This document shows positions 47,241 through 58,888 of a stretch of DNA of 64,000 bases, one piece after another. Each line of letters begins with the position of its first letter. The stretch's first letter is position 1. The notes below the pieces were generated by a model. It did not search any database, was not told where the DNA came from, and worked only from the letters and a program-made list of their open reading frames with translations. The stretch lies in the NCBI RefSeq assembly GCF_011090165.1, contig NZ_JAADJT010000007.1, positions 124,001 to 188,000 on the forward strand, given 5' to 3'. A program made the translations under genes and the position numbers. This DNA is from Duganella aceris. GTDB lineage: Bacteria > Pseudomonadota > Gammaproteobacteria > Burkholderiales > Burkholderiaceae_D.

Positions 47241-48743
47241 ATGAGCAACCTTGACACCATCACCCATTTCATCAACGGCGTAAAAGTCGATACGCAAAGC
47301 GGCCGCTATGCGGACGTATTCAATCCCGCGATGGGCGAGCCGGTGGCCCGCGTTGCGCTGGGCACCACCGAGGAAGTCGACGTCGCAGTGCGCGCGGCCG
47401 AAGCGGCATTCCCCGCATGGGCGGCGACGCCGCCGCTGACGCGCGCGCGGGTGCTGTTCAAGTATCTGCAACTGTGCCAGCAGCACACCGACGAATTCGC
47501 GGCGATGCTGACGCGCGAACACGGCAAGACCTTCGCCGATGCGCAGGGCGAGGTCGCGCGCGGCATCGAGATGGTGGAATTCGCGGTCGGCATTCCGCAG
47601 TTGCTGAAGGGCGAATTCACCGACCAGATCTCGCGCGGCATCGACGCCTGGTCGATGCGCCAGGCGTTGGGCGTGGTGGCCGGCATCACGCCGTTCAACT
47701 TCCCGGTGATGGTGCCGATGTGGATGTTCCCGGTGGCTATCGCCTGCGGCAACACCTTTATCCTGAAGCCTTCCGAGCGCGATCCGTCGCCGTCGCTGCT
47801 GCATGCGCGCTTGTTGAAGGAAGCCGGTTTGCCGGACGGCGTGTTCAACGTCATCCAGGGCGACAAGGTCACCGTCGATGCGCTGCTGGATCATCCGGTG
47901 GTGCAGGCGGTGAGCTTCGTCGGCTCGACGCCGATCGCCGAATACATCTACGCGCGCGGCTGCGCGGCAGGAAAGCGCGTGCAGGCTTTGGGCGGTGCGA
48001 AGAACCACATGGTGGTGATGCCGGATGCGGATATGGAGATGACCGTCGATGCCTTGATGGGCGCGGCCTATGGTTCCGCCGGCGAGCGTTGCATGGCGAT
48101 CTCGGTGGTGGTCGCGGTCGGCGATGCGGGCGACAAGATCGTCGACGCACTGGCAAAGCGCACCGCCGCACTGAAAGTGCGCGACGGGATGGCGTCGGAC
48201 GCCGAAATGGGGCCGGTCGTATCAAGCGCGGCCAAGCAGCGCATAGAGCGCTTGATCGGCGAGGGCGTCGAGCAGGGCGCGACGCTGGTGGTCGATGGAC
48301 GCAATCATGTGGTGGCCGGACGCGAGAACGGCTTCTTCATCGGCGGCACGTTGTTCGATCACGTGACGCCGGATATGACCATCTACAAGGAAGAGATTTT
48401 CGGGCCGGTGCTGTGCATGCTGCGCTCGCCGGACGTGGGCAGCGCGGTGGAGCTGATCAACCGCAACGAGTACGGCAATGGCGTCGCGATCTACACCCGC
48501 GATGGCGGCGTGGCTCGCGAATTCGTGCGGCAGATCCAGGTCGGCATGGTGGGCGTCAACGTGCCGTTGCCGGTGCCGATGGCCTTCAATAGTTTCGGCG
48601 GATGGAAGCGCAGTTTGTTCGGCGACCATCACGCCTATGGTCCGGAAGGCGTGCGCTTCTACACGCGGCATAAAGCGGTGATGCAGCGTTGGCCGAACAC
48701 CGCCAGCGCTGGCGCGGAATTTGCATTCCCACAGATGAAGTAA
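47241..48743 (+). CDS. mmsA: CoA-acylating (methyl)malonate-semialdehyde dehydrogenase
   Basis: A 500-residue ALDH-fold enzyme beginning [19 protein letters not shown]. Catalytic Cys lies in [26 protein letters not shown] and [18 protein letters not shown] are family signatures. It converts malonate semialdehyde to acetyl-CoA (and methylmalonate semialdehyde, the thymine-derived product, to propionyl-CoA) with CO2 release. It is 20 bp after ald and completes the carbon route from uracil. Confidence 0.95.
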   Translation: MSNLDTITHFINGVKVDTQSGRYADVFNPAMGEPVARVALGTTEEVDVAVRAAEAAFPAWAATPPLTRARVLFKYLQLCQQHTDEFAAMLTREHGKTFADAQGEVARGIEMVEFAVGIPQLLKGEFTDQISRGIDAWSMRQALGVVAGITPFNFPVMVPMWMFPVAIACGNTFILKPSERDPSPSLLHARLLKEAGLPDGVFNVIQGDKVTVDALLDHPVVQAVSFVGSTPIAEYIYARGCAAGKRVQALGGAKNHMVVMPDADMEMTVDALMGAAYGSAGERCMAISVVVAVGDAGDKIVDALAKRTAALKVRDGMASDAEMGPVVSSAAKQRIERLIGEGVEQGATLVVDGRNHVVAGRENGFFIGGTLFDHVTPDMTIYKEEIFGPVLCMLRSPDVGSAVELINRNEYGNGVAIYTRDGGVAREFVRQIQVGMVGVNVPLPVPMAFNSFGGWKRSLFGDHHAYGPEGVRFYTRHKAVMQRWPNTASAGAEFAFPQMK

Positions 48744-48770
48744 CTCCCGAATTCTCAGCCAGGAAAAAGT

Positions 48771-50144
48771 ATGATGATCGAATCGCTCAACTACATGCCC
48801 CAGCCGAAGGAAGCCAATGATTCGTTGGCCAAACACTTCACTGATCTCGCGCCCGCGCTCAACGCCCGCCAGGCCGCGATTGAAAGTTCGCGCTGCCTGT
48901 ATTGCTACGACGCGCCGTGCACGCGCATCTGCCCATCGGACATCGACGTCGCGAGCTTCATCCGCAACATCCACGACGAGAACATCAACGGCGCGGCGGT
49001 CGGCATCCTGAAACAGAACATCCTCGGCGGCAGCTGCTCGCGCGTCTGTCCGACCGAAATCCTGTGCGAGGACGCCTGCGTGCGCAATCACGACGCCGAA
49101 GGCCAGCCGGTGAAAATCGGCCTGCTGCAGCGCTACGCCATCGACAACATGAAGCTGGACGCGCATCCGTTCAAGCGCTTCGCATCGACCGGCAAGAAGA
49201 TCGCCGTGGTCGGCGCCGGCCCCGCCGGCCTGTCCTGCGCGCACCGCCTGGCGATGCTTGGCAACGACGTGGTCATCTACGAAGCGAAAGAAAAATCCGG
49301 TGGCCTGAATGAATACGGCATCGCCAAGTACAAGCTGACCGACAACTTCGCGCAGAAGGAAGTCGACTTCCTGCTGCAAATCGGCGGCATCGACATCAAG
49401 CATGGCCAGACCCTGGGCGGCAACCTGCAACTGAAGGATCTACACGCGCAATACGACGCCGTGTTCCTGGGCCTCGGCCTCGGCGCCAGCAAGCAATTGG
49501 GCCTGACCGGCGAGGACGCGCCAGGCCTGCTGGCCGCCGTCGACTACATCGCCGCGCTGCGCCAGGCCGATGACCTGAGCAAACTGCCGCTGCCTTCGCG
49601 CGCCATCGTCATCGGCGCCGGCAACACCGCGATCGATATGGCGGTGCAGATCCAGCGCCTCGGCGCGGAGGAAGTCACGCTGGTCTATCGTCGCGGCTTC
49701 GAGGCGATGAGCGCGACCGAGCACGAACAGCACATCGCGAAAGAGAACCAGGTCCGCATGCGCACCTGGGCCCAGCCGCAGCAAGTGCTGCTGGACGACG
49801 CGGGCCGCGTGCGCGGCATGCGCTTCGAGAAGACCGCCATCGTCAACGGTCGCTTGGCCGGCACCGGCGAGACCTTCGAGATCGCGGCCGACGCCATCTT
49901 CAAAGCCATCGGCCAAAGCATGGACGAAAGCGGCATCAGCGATCCGCTGGCGAAGACGCTGAAACGCGACGGCGACAAGATCCATGTCGACGACCAGTTC
50001 CGTACCGTCCTGCCGGGCATCTACGCCGGCGGCGACTGCGTGGCGCCGGGGCAGGATCTGACGGTGCAGGCGGTACAACACGGTAAGCTGGCGGCGCACG
50101 CCATTCATGAAGACATCAACGTCAAGAAAGTGGAGGCTGCATAA
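48771..50144 (+). CDS. preT: NAD-dependent dihydropyrimidine dehydrogenase, subunit PreT
   Basis: A 457-residue flavoprotein. The N-terminal 4Fe-4S domain has CLYCYDAPCTRICP and CSRVCPTEILCEDAC. The first dinucleotide fold is AVVGAGPAGLSCAHRL and the second is VIGAGNTAIDMAVQ; the C-terminal GGDCVAPGQDLTVQAVQHG binds flavin. PreT passes electrons from NADH to PreA, which reduces uracil and thymine. The stop shares a base with the preA start (TAATG), so translation is coupled. Confidence 0.95.
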   Translation: MMIESLNYMPQPKEANDSLAKHFTDLAPALNARQAAIESSRCLYCYDAPCTRICPSDIDVASFIRNIHDENINGAAVGILKQNILGGSCSRVCPTEILCEDACVRNHDAEGQPVKIGLLQRYAIDNMKLDAHPFKRFASTGKKIAVVGAGPAGLSCAHRLAMLGNDVVIYEAKEKSGGLNEYGIAKYKLTDNFAQKEVDFLLQIGGIDIKHGQTLGGNLQLKDLHAQYDAVFLGLGLGASKQLGLTGEDAPGLLAAVDYIAALRQADDLSKLPLPSRAIVIGAGNTAIDMAVQIQRLGAEEVTLVYRRGFEAMSATEHEQHIAKENQVRMRTWAQPQQVLLDDAGRVRGMRFEKTAIVNGRLAGTGETFEIAADAIFKAIGQSMDESGISDPLAKTLKRDGDKIHVDDQFRTVLPGIYAGGDCVAPGQDLTVQAVQHGKLAAHAIHEDINVKKVEAA

Positions 50145-51433
50145 TGGCTGACCTGAGCATAGAATTCTGCGGCATCAAATCGGTCAACCCGTTCTGGCTG
50201 GCGTCCGCGCCGCCGACCGACAAGGCCTACAACGTGGTGCGCGCCTTTGAAGCCGGTTGGGGCGGCGTGGTGTGGAAAACGCTGGGCGAGGATCCGGCCG
50301 CCGTCAATGTCTCGTCGCGCTACTCCGCGCACTACGGCAAGAACCGCGAAGTCCTCGGCTTCAACAACATCGAACTGATCACCGACCGTTCGCTGGCGAT
50401 CAATCTGGAAGAGATCACGCAGGTCAAGAAGGATTGGCCGGACCGCGTCATCATCGTCTCGCTGATGCTGCCGTGCGAAGAGCAGCTGTGGGCCGATATC
50501 CTGCCGCTGGTGGAAGCCACCGGCGCCGACGGCATCGAACTGAATTTCGGTTGCCCGCACGGCATGCCGGAGCGCGGCATGGGCGCGGCGGTCGGGCAGG
50601 TGCCGGAGTATGTGGAGATGGTCACGCGCTGGTGCAAGACGCACAGCAAGCTGCCGGTGATCGTCAAGCTGACGCCGAACATCACCGACGTGCGCGCGCC
50701 GGCGCGCGCGGCCAAGGCCGGCGGCGCCGATGCGGTTTCGCTGATCAACACCATCAACTCGATCACGCATCTGGACCTGGATCAGATGGTGGCGTTTCCG
50801 ATTGTCGGTGGCGCCAGCACGCACGGCGGCTACTGCGGTTCCGCGGTCAAGCCGATCGCGCTGAACATGGTGGCCGAAATCGCGCGCGATCCGCAGACCA
50901 AGGACTTGCCGATTTCCGGCATCGGCGGCATCGGCAACTGGCGCGACGCGGCGGAGTTCATGGCGCTGGGTTCGGGCTGCGTGCAGGTTTGCACGGCGGC
51001 CATGCTGCACGGTTTCCGCATCGTCGAGGAAATGAAGGATGGCCTGTCGCGCTGGATGGACGAGAAGGGCTACCAGAGCGTGAGCGAATTCGTCGGCAAG
51101 GCGGTGCCGAATACGACTGACTGGAAATACCTGAACATGAACTATCAGGTCATCGCGCAGATCAACCAGGACGACTGTATCAAGTGCGGCCGCTGCTACG
51201 TGGCTTGCGAAGATACTTCGCACCAGTCGATCGCGCAGCTGATCGACGCGGCCACCGGCACGCGCACGTATGAGGTGATCAAGGAGGAGTGCGTTGGGTG
51301 TAATCTGTGCGAAATCACTTGTCCGGTGCAGGGTTGCATCACGATGGTGCCGCAGGATACCGGCAAGCCGTATATGAACTGGACCCAGGACCCGCGCAAC
51401 CCGCGCGCCGAAAAGGTCACCGAGACGGCATGA
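50144..51433 (+). CDS. preA: NAD-dependent dihydropyrimidine dehydrogenase, subunit PreA
   Basis: A 429-residue protein: a dihydroorotate-dehydrogenase-like FMN domain (NPFWLASAPPTDKAYNVVRA, ELNFGCPHGMPERGMGAAVG, ISGIGGIGNWRDA). It is followed by two ferredoxin-type clusters, CIKCGRCYVAC and CVGCNLCEITC, near the C terminus. It reduces uracil to dihydrouracil (and thymine to dihydrothymine), step one of the reductive pathway. It is followed by a palindromic repeat and the permease gene. Confidence 0.96.
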   Translation: MADLSIEFCGIKSVNPFWLASAPPTDKAYNVVRAFEAGWGGVVWKTLGEDPAAVNVSSRYSAHYGKNREVLGFNNIELITDRSLAINLEEITQVKKDWPDRVIIVSLMLPCEEQLWADILPLVEATGADGIELNFGCPHGMPERGMGAAVGQVPEYVEMVTRWCKTHSKLPVIVKLTPNITDVRAPARAAKAGGADAVSLINTINSITHLDLDQMVAFPIVGGASTHGGYCGSAVKPIALNMVAEIARDPQTKDLPISGIGGIGNWRDAAEFMALGSGCVQVCTAAMLHGFRIVEEMKDGLSRWMDEKGYQSVSEFVGKAVPNTTDWKYLNMNYQVIAQINQDDCIKCGRCYVACEDTSHQSIAQLIDAATGTRTYEVIKEECVGCNLCEITCPVQGCITMVPQDTGKPYMNWTQDPRNPRAEKVTETA

Positions 51434-51462
51434 TTGAGCGCCACGGCCACCCCCAGCCACAT

Positions 51463-51512
51463 GGGGTCAGACCCCGTACGGGGTCTGACCCCGGCGGAGC
51501 GCAGTGCGGGGT
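51463..51512. repeat. Palindromic intergenic repeat, copy D
   Basis: A 30-bp perfect palindrome (51463-51492) made of GGGGTCAGACCCC, GTAC, GGGGTCTGACCCC. The tail GCAGTGCGGGGT follows at 51501-51512. It lies 30 bp after the preA stop and about 90 bp before the permease start, again between co-directional genes. Confidence 0.92.
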
Positions 51513-51579
51513 GAACGCAAGCATCAAGGTACGGAACTTGCAGCGATAAGAGGATACATCAACCCTTGGAGAACGCCCC

Positions 51580-54475
<2,896 letters not shown>

Positions 54476-54530
54476 TTCATCGCGGCCGCAGCGTCCGTTT
54501 GGCGCCGGCCGCATCAACAGGAGAAGTGGC

Positions 54531-55766
54531 ATGACCGATATGCGCATTAATGGCGACCGCCTGTGGGCGGCGCTGATGGAACTGGCCCAGATCGGCGCGA
54601 CCGCCAAGGGCGGCGTCAAGCGCCTGGCGCTGACGGATCTGGACAAGCAGGGCCGCGACCTGGTGGTCGGCTGGGCCAGGGACGCCGGCATGTCGATCAC
54701 CATCGACCAGATCGGCAACGTCTTCATGCGCCGCGACGGCACCAACAACGCGCTGCCGCCGGTGATGACCGGCAGCCATATCGACACCCAGCCTACCGGC
54801 GGCAAATTCGACGGCAACTACGGCGTGCTGGCCGGCCTGGAAGTGGTGCGCACGCTGAACGACTTGCAGATCAAGACCGAGGCGCCGATCGAAGTCGCCT
54901 TCTGGACCAACGAGGAAGGCTCGCGCTTCGTGCCGGTGATGATGGGCTCCGGCGTGTTCTGCGGCGCCTTCAGCCTGGAGACCGCCTACGCCGCCAAGGA
55001 CACCGAAGGCAAGACCGTCGGCGAGGAGCTGGCGCGCATCGGCTACAAGGGCGACCAGGTGCCAGGCGACCACCCGATCGGCGCCTACTTCGAAACCCAT
55101 ATCGAACAAGGCCCGGTGCTGGAAGACGCCGACAAGGTGATCGGCGTGGTGCCGGCGGTGATGGGACTGTCGTGGTACGACTGCGTGGTCAACGGCATGG
55201 AGGCCCACGCCGGTCCGACGCCGATGGGCCTGCGCAAGGACGCGCTGCAAGTGTCGACGAAGATCATGCAGGAAGTGGTGGCCATCGCCAACCGCTATCC
55301 GCCGTATGGACGCGGCACGGTCGGCATGGTGCAGGTATTCCCGAACAGCCGCAACGTGATCCCGGGCGAAGTCAAATTCAGCATCGACCTGCGCAATGTG
55401 AACGACGAACTGCTCAACACCATGCACGAGGAAATGCTGGCCTTTATCGAGAAGACCCGCGTCGAAACCGGCCTGGCGATTTCGATCGAGCGCGTCTCCT
55501 ACTACCCGCCATGCCCGTTCCATCCCGAATGCGTGGACGCGGTGCGCAGCGCCACCGCCAAGCTGGGATATTCGACCATGGACGTGGTCTCCGGCGCCGG
55601 CCACGATGCGATCTACGCCGCGCGCCTGGCGCCGGCCGGCATGATCTTCGTCCCTTGCAAGGACGGCATCAGCCACAATGAAATCGAGGACGCCAAGTCC
55701 GAACATCTGGAAGCCGGCTGCAACGTCCTGTTGCACGCGATGCTGGAGCGCGCGCGCATCGTTTGA
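54531..55766 (+). CDS. Beta-ureidopropionase / N-carbamoyl amino acid hydrolase (M20 Zn-dependent)
   Basis: A 411-residue protein; start ATG at 54531 with AGGAGAAG upstream. Zinc-site motifs of the HyuC/AMAQ family are intact: GSHIDTQPTGGKFDGNYGVLAG, TNEEGSRF, HIEQGPVLE and, late, SGAGHDAIYAA and ISHNE. It hydrolyses N-carbamoyl-beta-alanine to beta-alanine, CO2 and ammonia, the third pathway step. It is the last gene of the plus-strand pyrimidine set. Confidence 0.92.
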   Translation: MTDMRINGDRLWAALMELAQIGATAKGGVKRLALTDLDKQGRDLVVGWARDAGMSITIDQIGNVFMRRDGTNNALPPVMTGSHIDTQPTGGKFDGNYGVLAGLEVVRTLNDLQIKTEAPIEVAFWTNEEGSRFVPVMMGSGVFCGAFSLETAYAAKDTEGKTVGEELARIGYKGDQVPGDHPIGAYFETHIEQGPVLEDADKVIGVVPAVMGLSWYDCVVNGMEAHAGPTPMGLRKDALQVSTKIMQEVVAIANRYPPYGRGTVGMVQVFPNSRNVIPGEVKFSIDLRNVNDELLNTMHEEMLAFIEKTRVETGLAISIERVSYYPPCPFHPECVDAVRSATAKLGYSTMDVVSGAGHDAIYAARLAPAGMIFVPCKDGISHNEIEDAKSEHLEAGCNVLLHAMLERARIV

Positions 55767-55789
55767 CCGCCGCGCGGACGGGGTGCATA

Positions 55790-55814
55790 CTGGTCCGATT
55801 TTGAACCGGACCAG
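55790..55814 (+). promoter_or_regulatory. Stem-loop just before the GGDEF-EAL gene
   Basis: CTGGTCCG (55790-55797) and CGGACCAG (55807-55814) form an 8-bp perfect stem with a 9-nt loop, 18 bp before the start codon at 55833. There is no T-run, so it is a poor terminator. It may be an operator or a structure in the leader, noteworthy because no good Shine-Dalgarno sequence is seen for this gene. Confidence 0.45.
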
Positions 55815-55832
55815 GCCCCGCCTGCTATCGAT

Positions 55833-57509
55833 ATGCAAGGATCGCATCAACCGCAGACCGAAGCGCTGCATGTCATCTCCCTGACGGCGACGCTGGAGAG
55901 CATCTCGGATGCCGTCATGATGCTGGGTCACGATTGGGAGATCCTCTACTTGAACGGCAACGCCGCGCGACTGCTGCAAGTGACGCTCGACGACGTGGTC
56001 GGCACCAACTTGTGGGAGGTCTTTCCGGAAGCGGTCGGCGGCCCGTATTATCGCTGCTACCATCAAGCCGTCGATACCGGCAGCCCGGTGTCGTTCGAGG
56101 AGCACTACGCGCCGCTGGACTTGTGGACCGAAGTCCGCGCCTATCCGTCGGAGCAGGGCCTCACCGTCTACTTCCGCGACATCAGCGAGCGCCGCGCCAT
56201 CGAAGCCGAGATCCACAGCATGGCTTACTACGACAAGCTCACCGGGCTGCCGAATCGACAACTGCTGCTGAACCGTCTGGAGGATGCGTTGGGCATCGCC
56301 CACGGTTCCGGCCTCCCCGGCGCGGTGCTGTTCATCGACCTGGATAACTTCAAGAGCATCAACGACACGCGCGGCCACGCCAAGGGCGACCTGCTGCTGC
56401 AAATGGTGGCGGACCGTCTGAATAACGCCGTGCGCAGCTGCGATACGGTGGCGCGCTTCGGCGGCGATGAATTCGTCGTGCTGCTGGAGGACTTGGGCCT
56501 CATCGAGGAGGCGGCGGTGCAGGCGGCGCAAGAATGTGCGGCCAAGCTGCTGCGGGCCTTCGACGCGCCGTTCCAGATCGCCGGCATGGACCATTACAGC
56601 ACGCCGAGCATCGGCGTCGCCATTTTCAATCGGGAGCCGCTCAGCGTGGACGAGGTGCTGCGGCGCGCGGACCTGGCGATGTACCAGGCCAAGGCGGCGG
56701 GGCGCAACGGCATGTCGCTGTTCGACGCGGCGATGCATGCGCGTGTCTCCGCGCGCGCGACGCTGGAAGCCGACCTGCGGCTGGCGTTGAACCGCGGCGA
56801 GTTCGTGCTGTACTACCAGCCGCAATTGCATGTGGACGGTCGCGTCATGGGCGTCGAGGCGCTGGTGCGCTGGAATCACCCGCTGCGCGGGCTGGTGTCG
56901 CCGATGGAGTTCATCGCGGTGGCCGAGGAAACCAATATGATCCTGCCGTTGGGCGCCTGGGTGATGGAGGAGGCCTGCCGCCTGTTGGCGCGCTGGGCGA
57001 GCGATCCGCGCACGGAGATGTTGGAAATGGCGGTCAACGTCAGTACGGCGCAGTTCCATCGTCCGGACTTCGTCGAGCAGGTGCTGGAAGCGCTGGCGCG
57101 GACCGGCGCTCGGCCCGACCGGCTGCGGCTGGAATTGACGGAGAGCTTGCTGTTGACGGATGTCGAGGGCACGGCGAAGAAAATGCAGCGGTTGCGCGAG
57201 GCCGGCGTCAGCTTTTCGCTGGACGATTTCGGTACCGGTTATTCGTCGCTGTCCTATCTGCACCGGTTGCCGTTGGATCAGTTGAAGATCGACCGTTCCT
57301 TCATCCGCGAGGCGTTCATGGAGGGGCATGGCGCGGCCATCGTGCGCATCATCGTCGCGCTGGGCAAGGCGCTGAAGATGTCGGTGCTGGCCGAGGGCGT
57401 GGAGACGGCGGAGCAGTTGTCCTTTATCCGTTCCGAGGGTTGCGGATATTATCAGGGCTACCTGTTCAGCAAGCCGGTTCCCGAAGCGGAATTGGCGTCG
57501 TTATTTTGA
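55833..57509 (+). CDS. PAS-GGDEF-EAL cyclic-di-GMP protein
   Basis: A 558-residue cytoplasmic protein. A PAS domain spans about 20-120 (SISDAVMMLGHDWEILYLN). The diguanylate cyclase domain has an intact GGDEF at 210-214 (ARFGGDEF) and an inhibitory I-site RSCD at 201-204. The EAL domain has the motif at 342-344 (GVEALVRWNH) and the late DDFGTGYSSLSYL and SVLAEGVET catalytic stretches. Both activities could be real. The PAS ligand is unknown. Its stop overlaps the next start (TGATG), suggesting coupled translation. Confidence 0.95.
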   Translation: MQGSHQPQTEALHVISLTATLESISDAVMMLGHDWEILYLNGNAARLLQVTLDDVVGTNLWEVFPEAVGGPYYRCYHQAVDTGSPVSFEEHYAPLDLWTEVRAYPSEQGLTVYFRDISERRAIEAEIHSMAYYDKLTGLPNRQLLLNRLEDALGIAHGSGLPGAVLFIDLDNFKSINDTRGHAKGDLLLQMVADRLNNAVRSCDTVARFGGDEFVVLLEDLGLIEEAAVQAAQECAAKLLRAFDAPFQIAGMDHYSTPSIGVAIFNREPLSVDEVLRRADLAMYQAKAAGRNGMSLFDAAMHARVSARATLEADLRLALNRGEFVLYYQPQLHVDGRVMGVEALVRWNHPLRGLVSPMEFIAVAEETNMILPLGAWVMEEACRLLARWASDPRTEMLEMAVNVSTAQFHRPDFVEQVLEALARTGARPDRLRLELTESLLLTDVEGTAKKMQRLREAGVSFSLDDFGTGYSSLSYLHRLPLDQLKIDRSFIREAFMEGHGAAIVRIIVALGKALKMSVLAEGVETAEQLSFIRSEGCGYYQGYLFSKPVPEAELASLF

Positions 57510-58888
57510 TGCATACCGATCCGCAGCAAGCCTACCTCGATGGAAATCACCGCATGGCGGACGGCGATGATGCCGGCGCCGAGGCGTGCTATCTGCGCGC
57601 GCTTGCGCTGGAGCCTCTGCATGGGCCGGCGCGCGCCAATCTCGGTTATCTGAAGGAGCGGCAGGGCGCGCTGGCGGAGGCGGAGTTCCATTATCTGCAA
57701 GCGATCGCGCTGATGCCGGATCATGCGCAGCTGTATCAGAACCTGGGCGTGCTGCTGTGGCGCGAGAAGCGCTTTGCCGACGCCGAACCGGCGATGCGCG
57801 CGGCGGTGGAATTGGCGCCGGAGTCGGCATCGGCATGGAGTCAGTTGGGCATGCTGCTGGTGTGTACGCATCGCGAGGCGGACGGCGAGGCTTGCTACCG
57901 CGAGGCGCTTGCGCTGGATCCGCAGCATGCGCGGGCGCGCTTCAATCTGAGCTATCTGCTGCTGCGTCAGGCGCGGTTCGCGGAGGGTTGGCGGATGCTG
58001 GATGCGCGCTGGGATTTCGATCAGGTGCCGCAGGCGGTCGATTGTCCTTTGTGGGAGGGGCAGTCGCTGGATGGGCGGTCGGTGGTCGTCATGCAGGAGG
58101 CGGGCAATGGCGACACCATACATTTTTTCCGCTATGCGGCGTTGTTGAAGGAGCGCGGCGCGGCGCGGGTTGCGGTGGTGTGTCATCCGTCGCTGGTGCG
58201 CCTGTTCGTCACGCTGCCGGGCGTGGATGAGGTGTATGCGCTCGGGGCGCCGATGCCGGCCGAGGGGTGGGATTTCTGGACGCGGGCCATGCGCTTGCCA
58301 GGTTTGTTCGGCACGCAGATGGACGGTATTCCGGCTGCGGTGCCTTATCTGTCGGCGCGGCCGGAGCTGGTGCGGCAGTGGGGCGGGCGCTTGCCGCAGC
58401 GGGGCTTGCGCGTTGGTTTGGCATGGAAGGGCAATCCCAATTTCGAGAACGATGCGGATCGTTCGCTGCCGTCAGTGATGACGCTGGCGCCGCTGGCGAC
58501 CGTGCCGGCGCACTTCGTCAGCTTGCAGAAAGGGGCGGGCGAGGAGGAGGCGTTGCAGCCGCCGGCGGGCATGTCGTTGCACGCGATCGGCCCGCTGCTC
58601 GGGGATTTTGCCGACACGGCGGCGGTGATGGCGAATCTGGATCTGGTGATCAGCGTCGATACGGCGGTGGCGCATCTGGCGGGGGCGCTGGGCAAGCCGT
58701 GCTGGCTGCTGTTGCCCGACTATCGTTGCGACTGGCGATGGATGACGGAGCGCGATGACAGCCCATGGTATCCATCGATGCGCCTGTTCCGCCAGCGGCC
58801 CGGCGGCGGCTGGGCACCGGTCATCACGGAAGTGGCGGCGGCGCTGGCGCAACTGGCGTCGTCGTCGCCGCCGGCTCAGGCCTGGTAG
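57509..58888 (+). CDS. TPR protein with glycosyltransferase-9-like C-terminal domain
   Basis: A 459-residue protein starting at 57509. Residues about 1-160 form four to five tetratricopeptide repeats (LALEPLHGPARANLGYLKERQGALAEAE and so on). The C-terminal half resembles the GT-B fold of heptosyltransferase-like/flagellar TPR proteins, with VISVDTAVAHLAGALGKPCWLLLP near the end. Such proteins may glycosylate surface proteins or act as scaffolds. Translation is coupled to the c-di-GMP gene. Its last 13 bp overlap the convergent uraD-allC gene. Confidence 0.85.
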   Translation: MHTDPQQAYLDGNHRMADGDDAGAEACYLRALALEPLHGPARANLGYLKERQGALAEAEFHYLQAIALMPDHAQLYQNLGVLLWREKRFADAEPAMRAAVELAPESASAWSQLGMLLVCTHREADGEACYREALALDPQHARARFNLSYLLLRQARFAEGWRMLDARWDFDQVPQAVDCPLWEGQSLDGRSVVVMQEAGNGDTIHFFRYAALLKERGAARVAVVCHPSLVRLFVTLPGVDEVYALGAPMPAEGWDFWTRAMRLPGLFGTQMDGIPAAVPYLSARPELVRQWGGRLPQRGLRVGLAWKGNPNFENDADRSLPSVMTLAPLATVPAHFVSLQKGAGEEEALQPPAGMSLHAIGPLLGDFADTAAVMANLDLVISVDTAVAHLAGALGKPCWLLLPDYRCDWRWMTERDDSPWYPSMRLFRQRPGGGWAPVITEVAAALAQLASSSPPAQAW

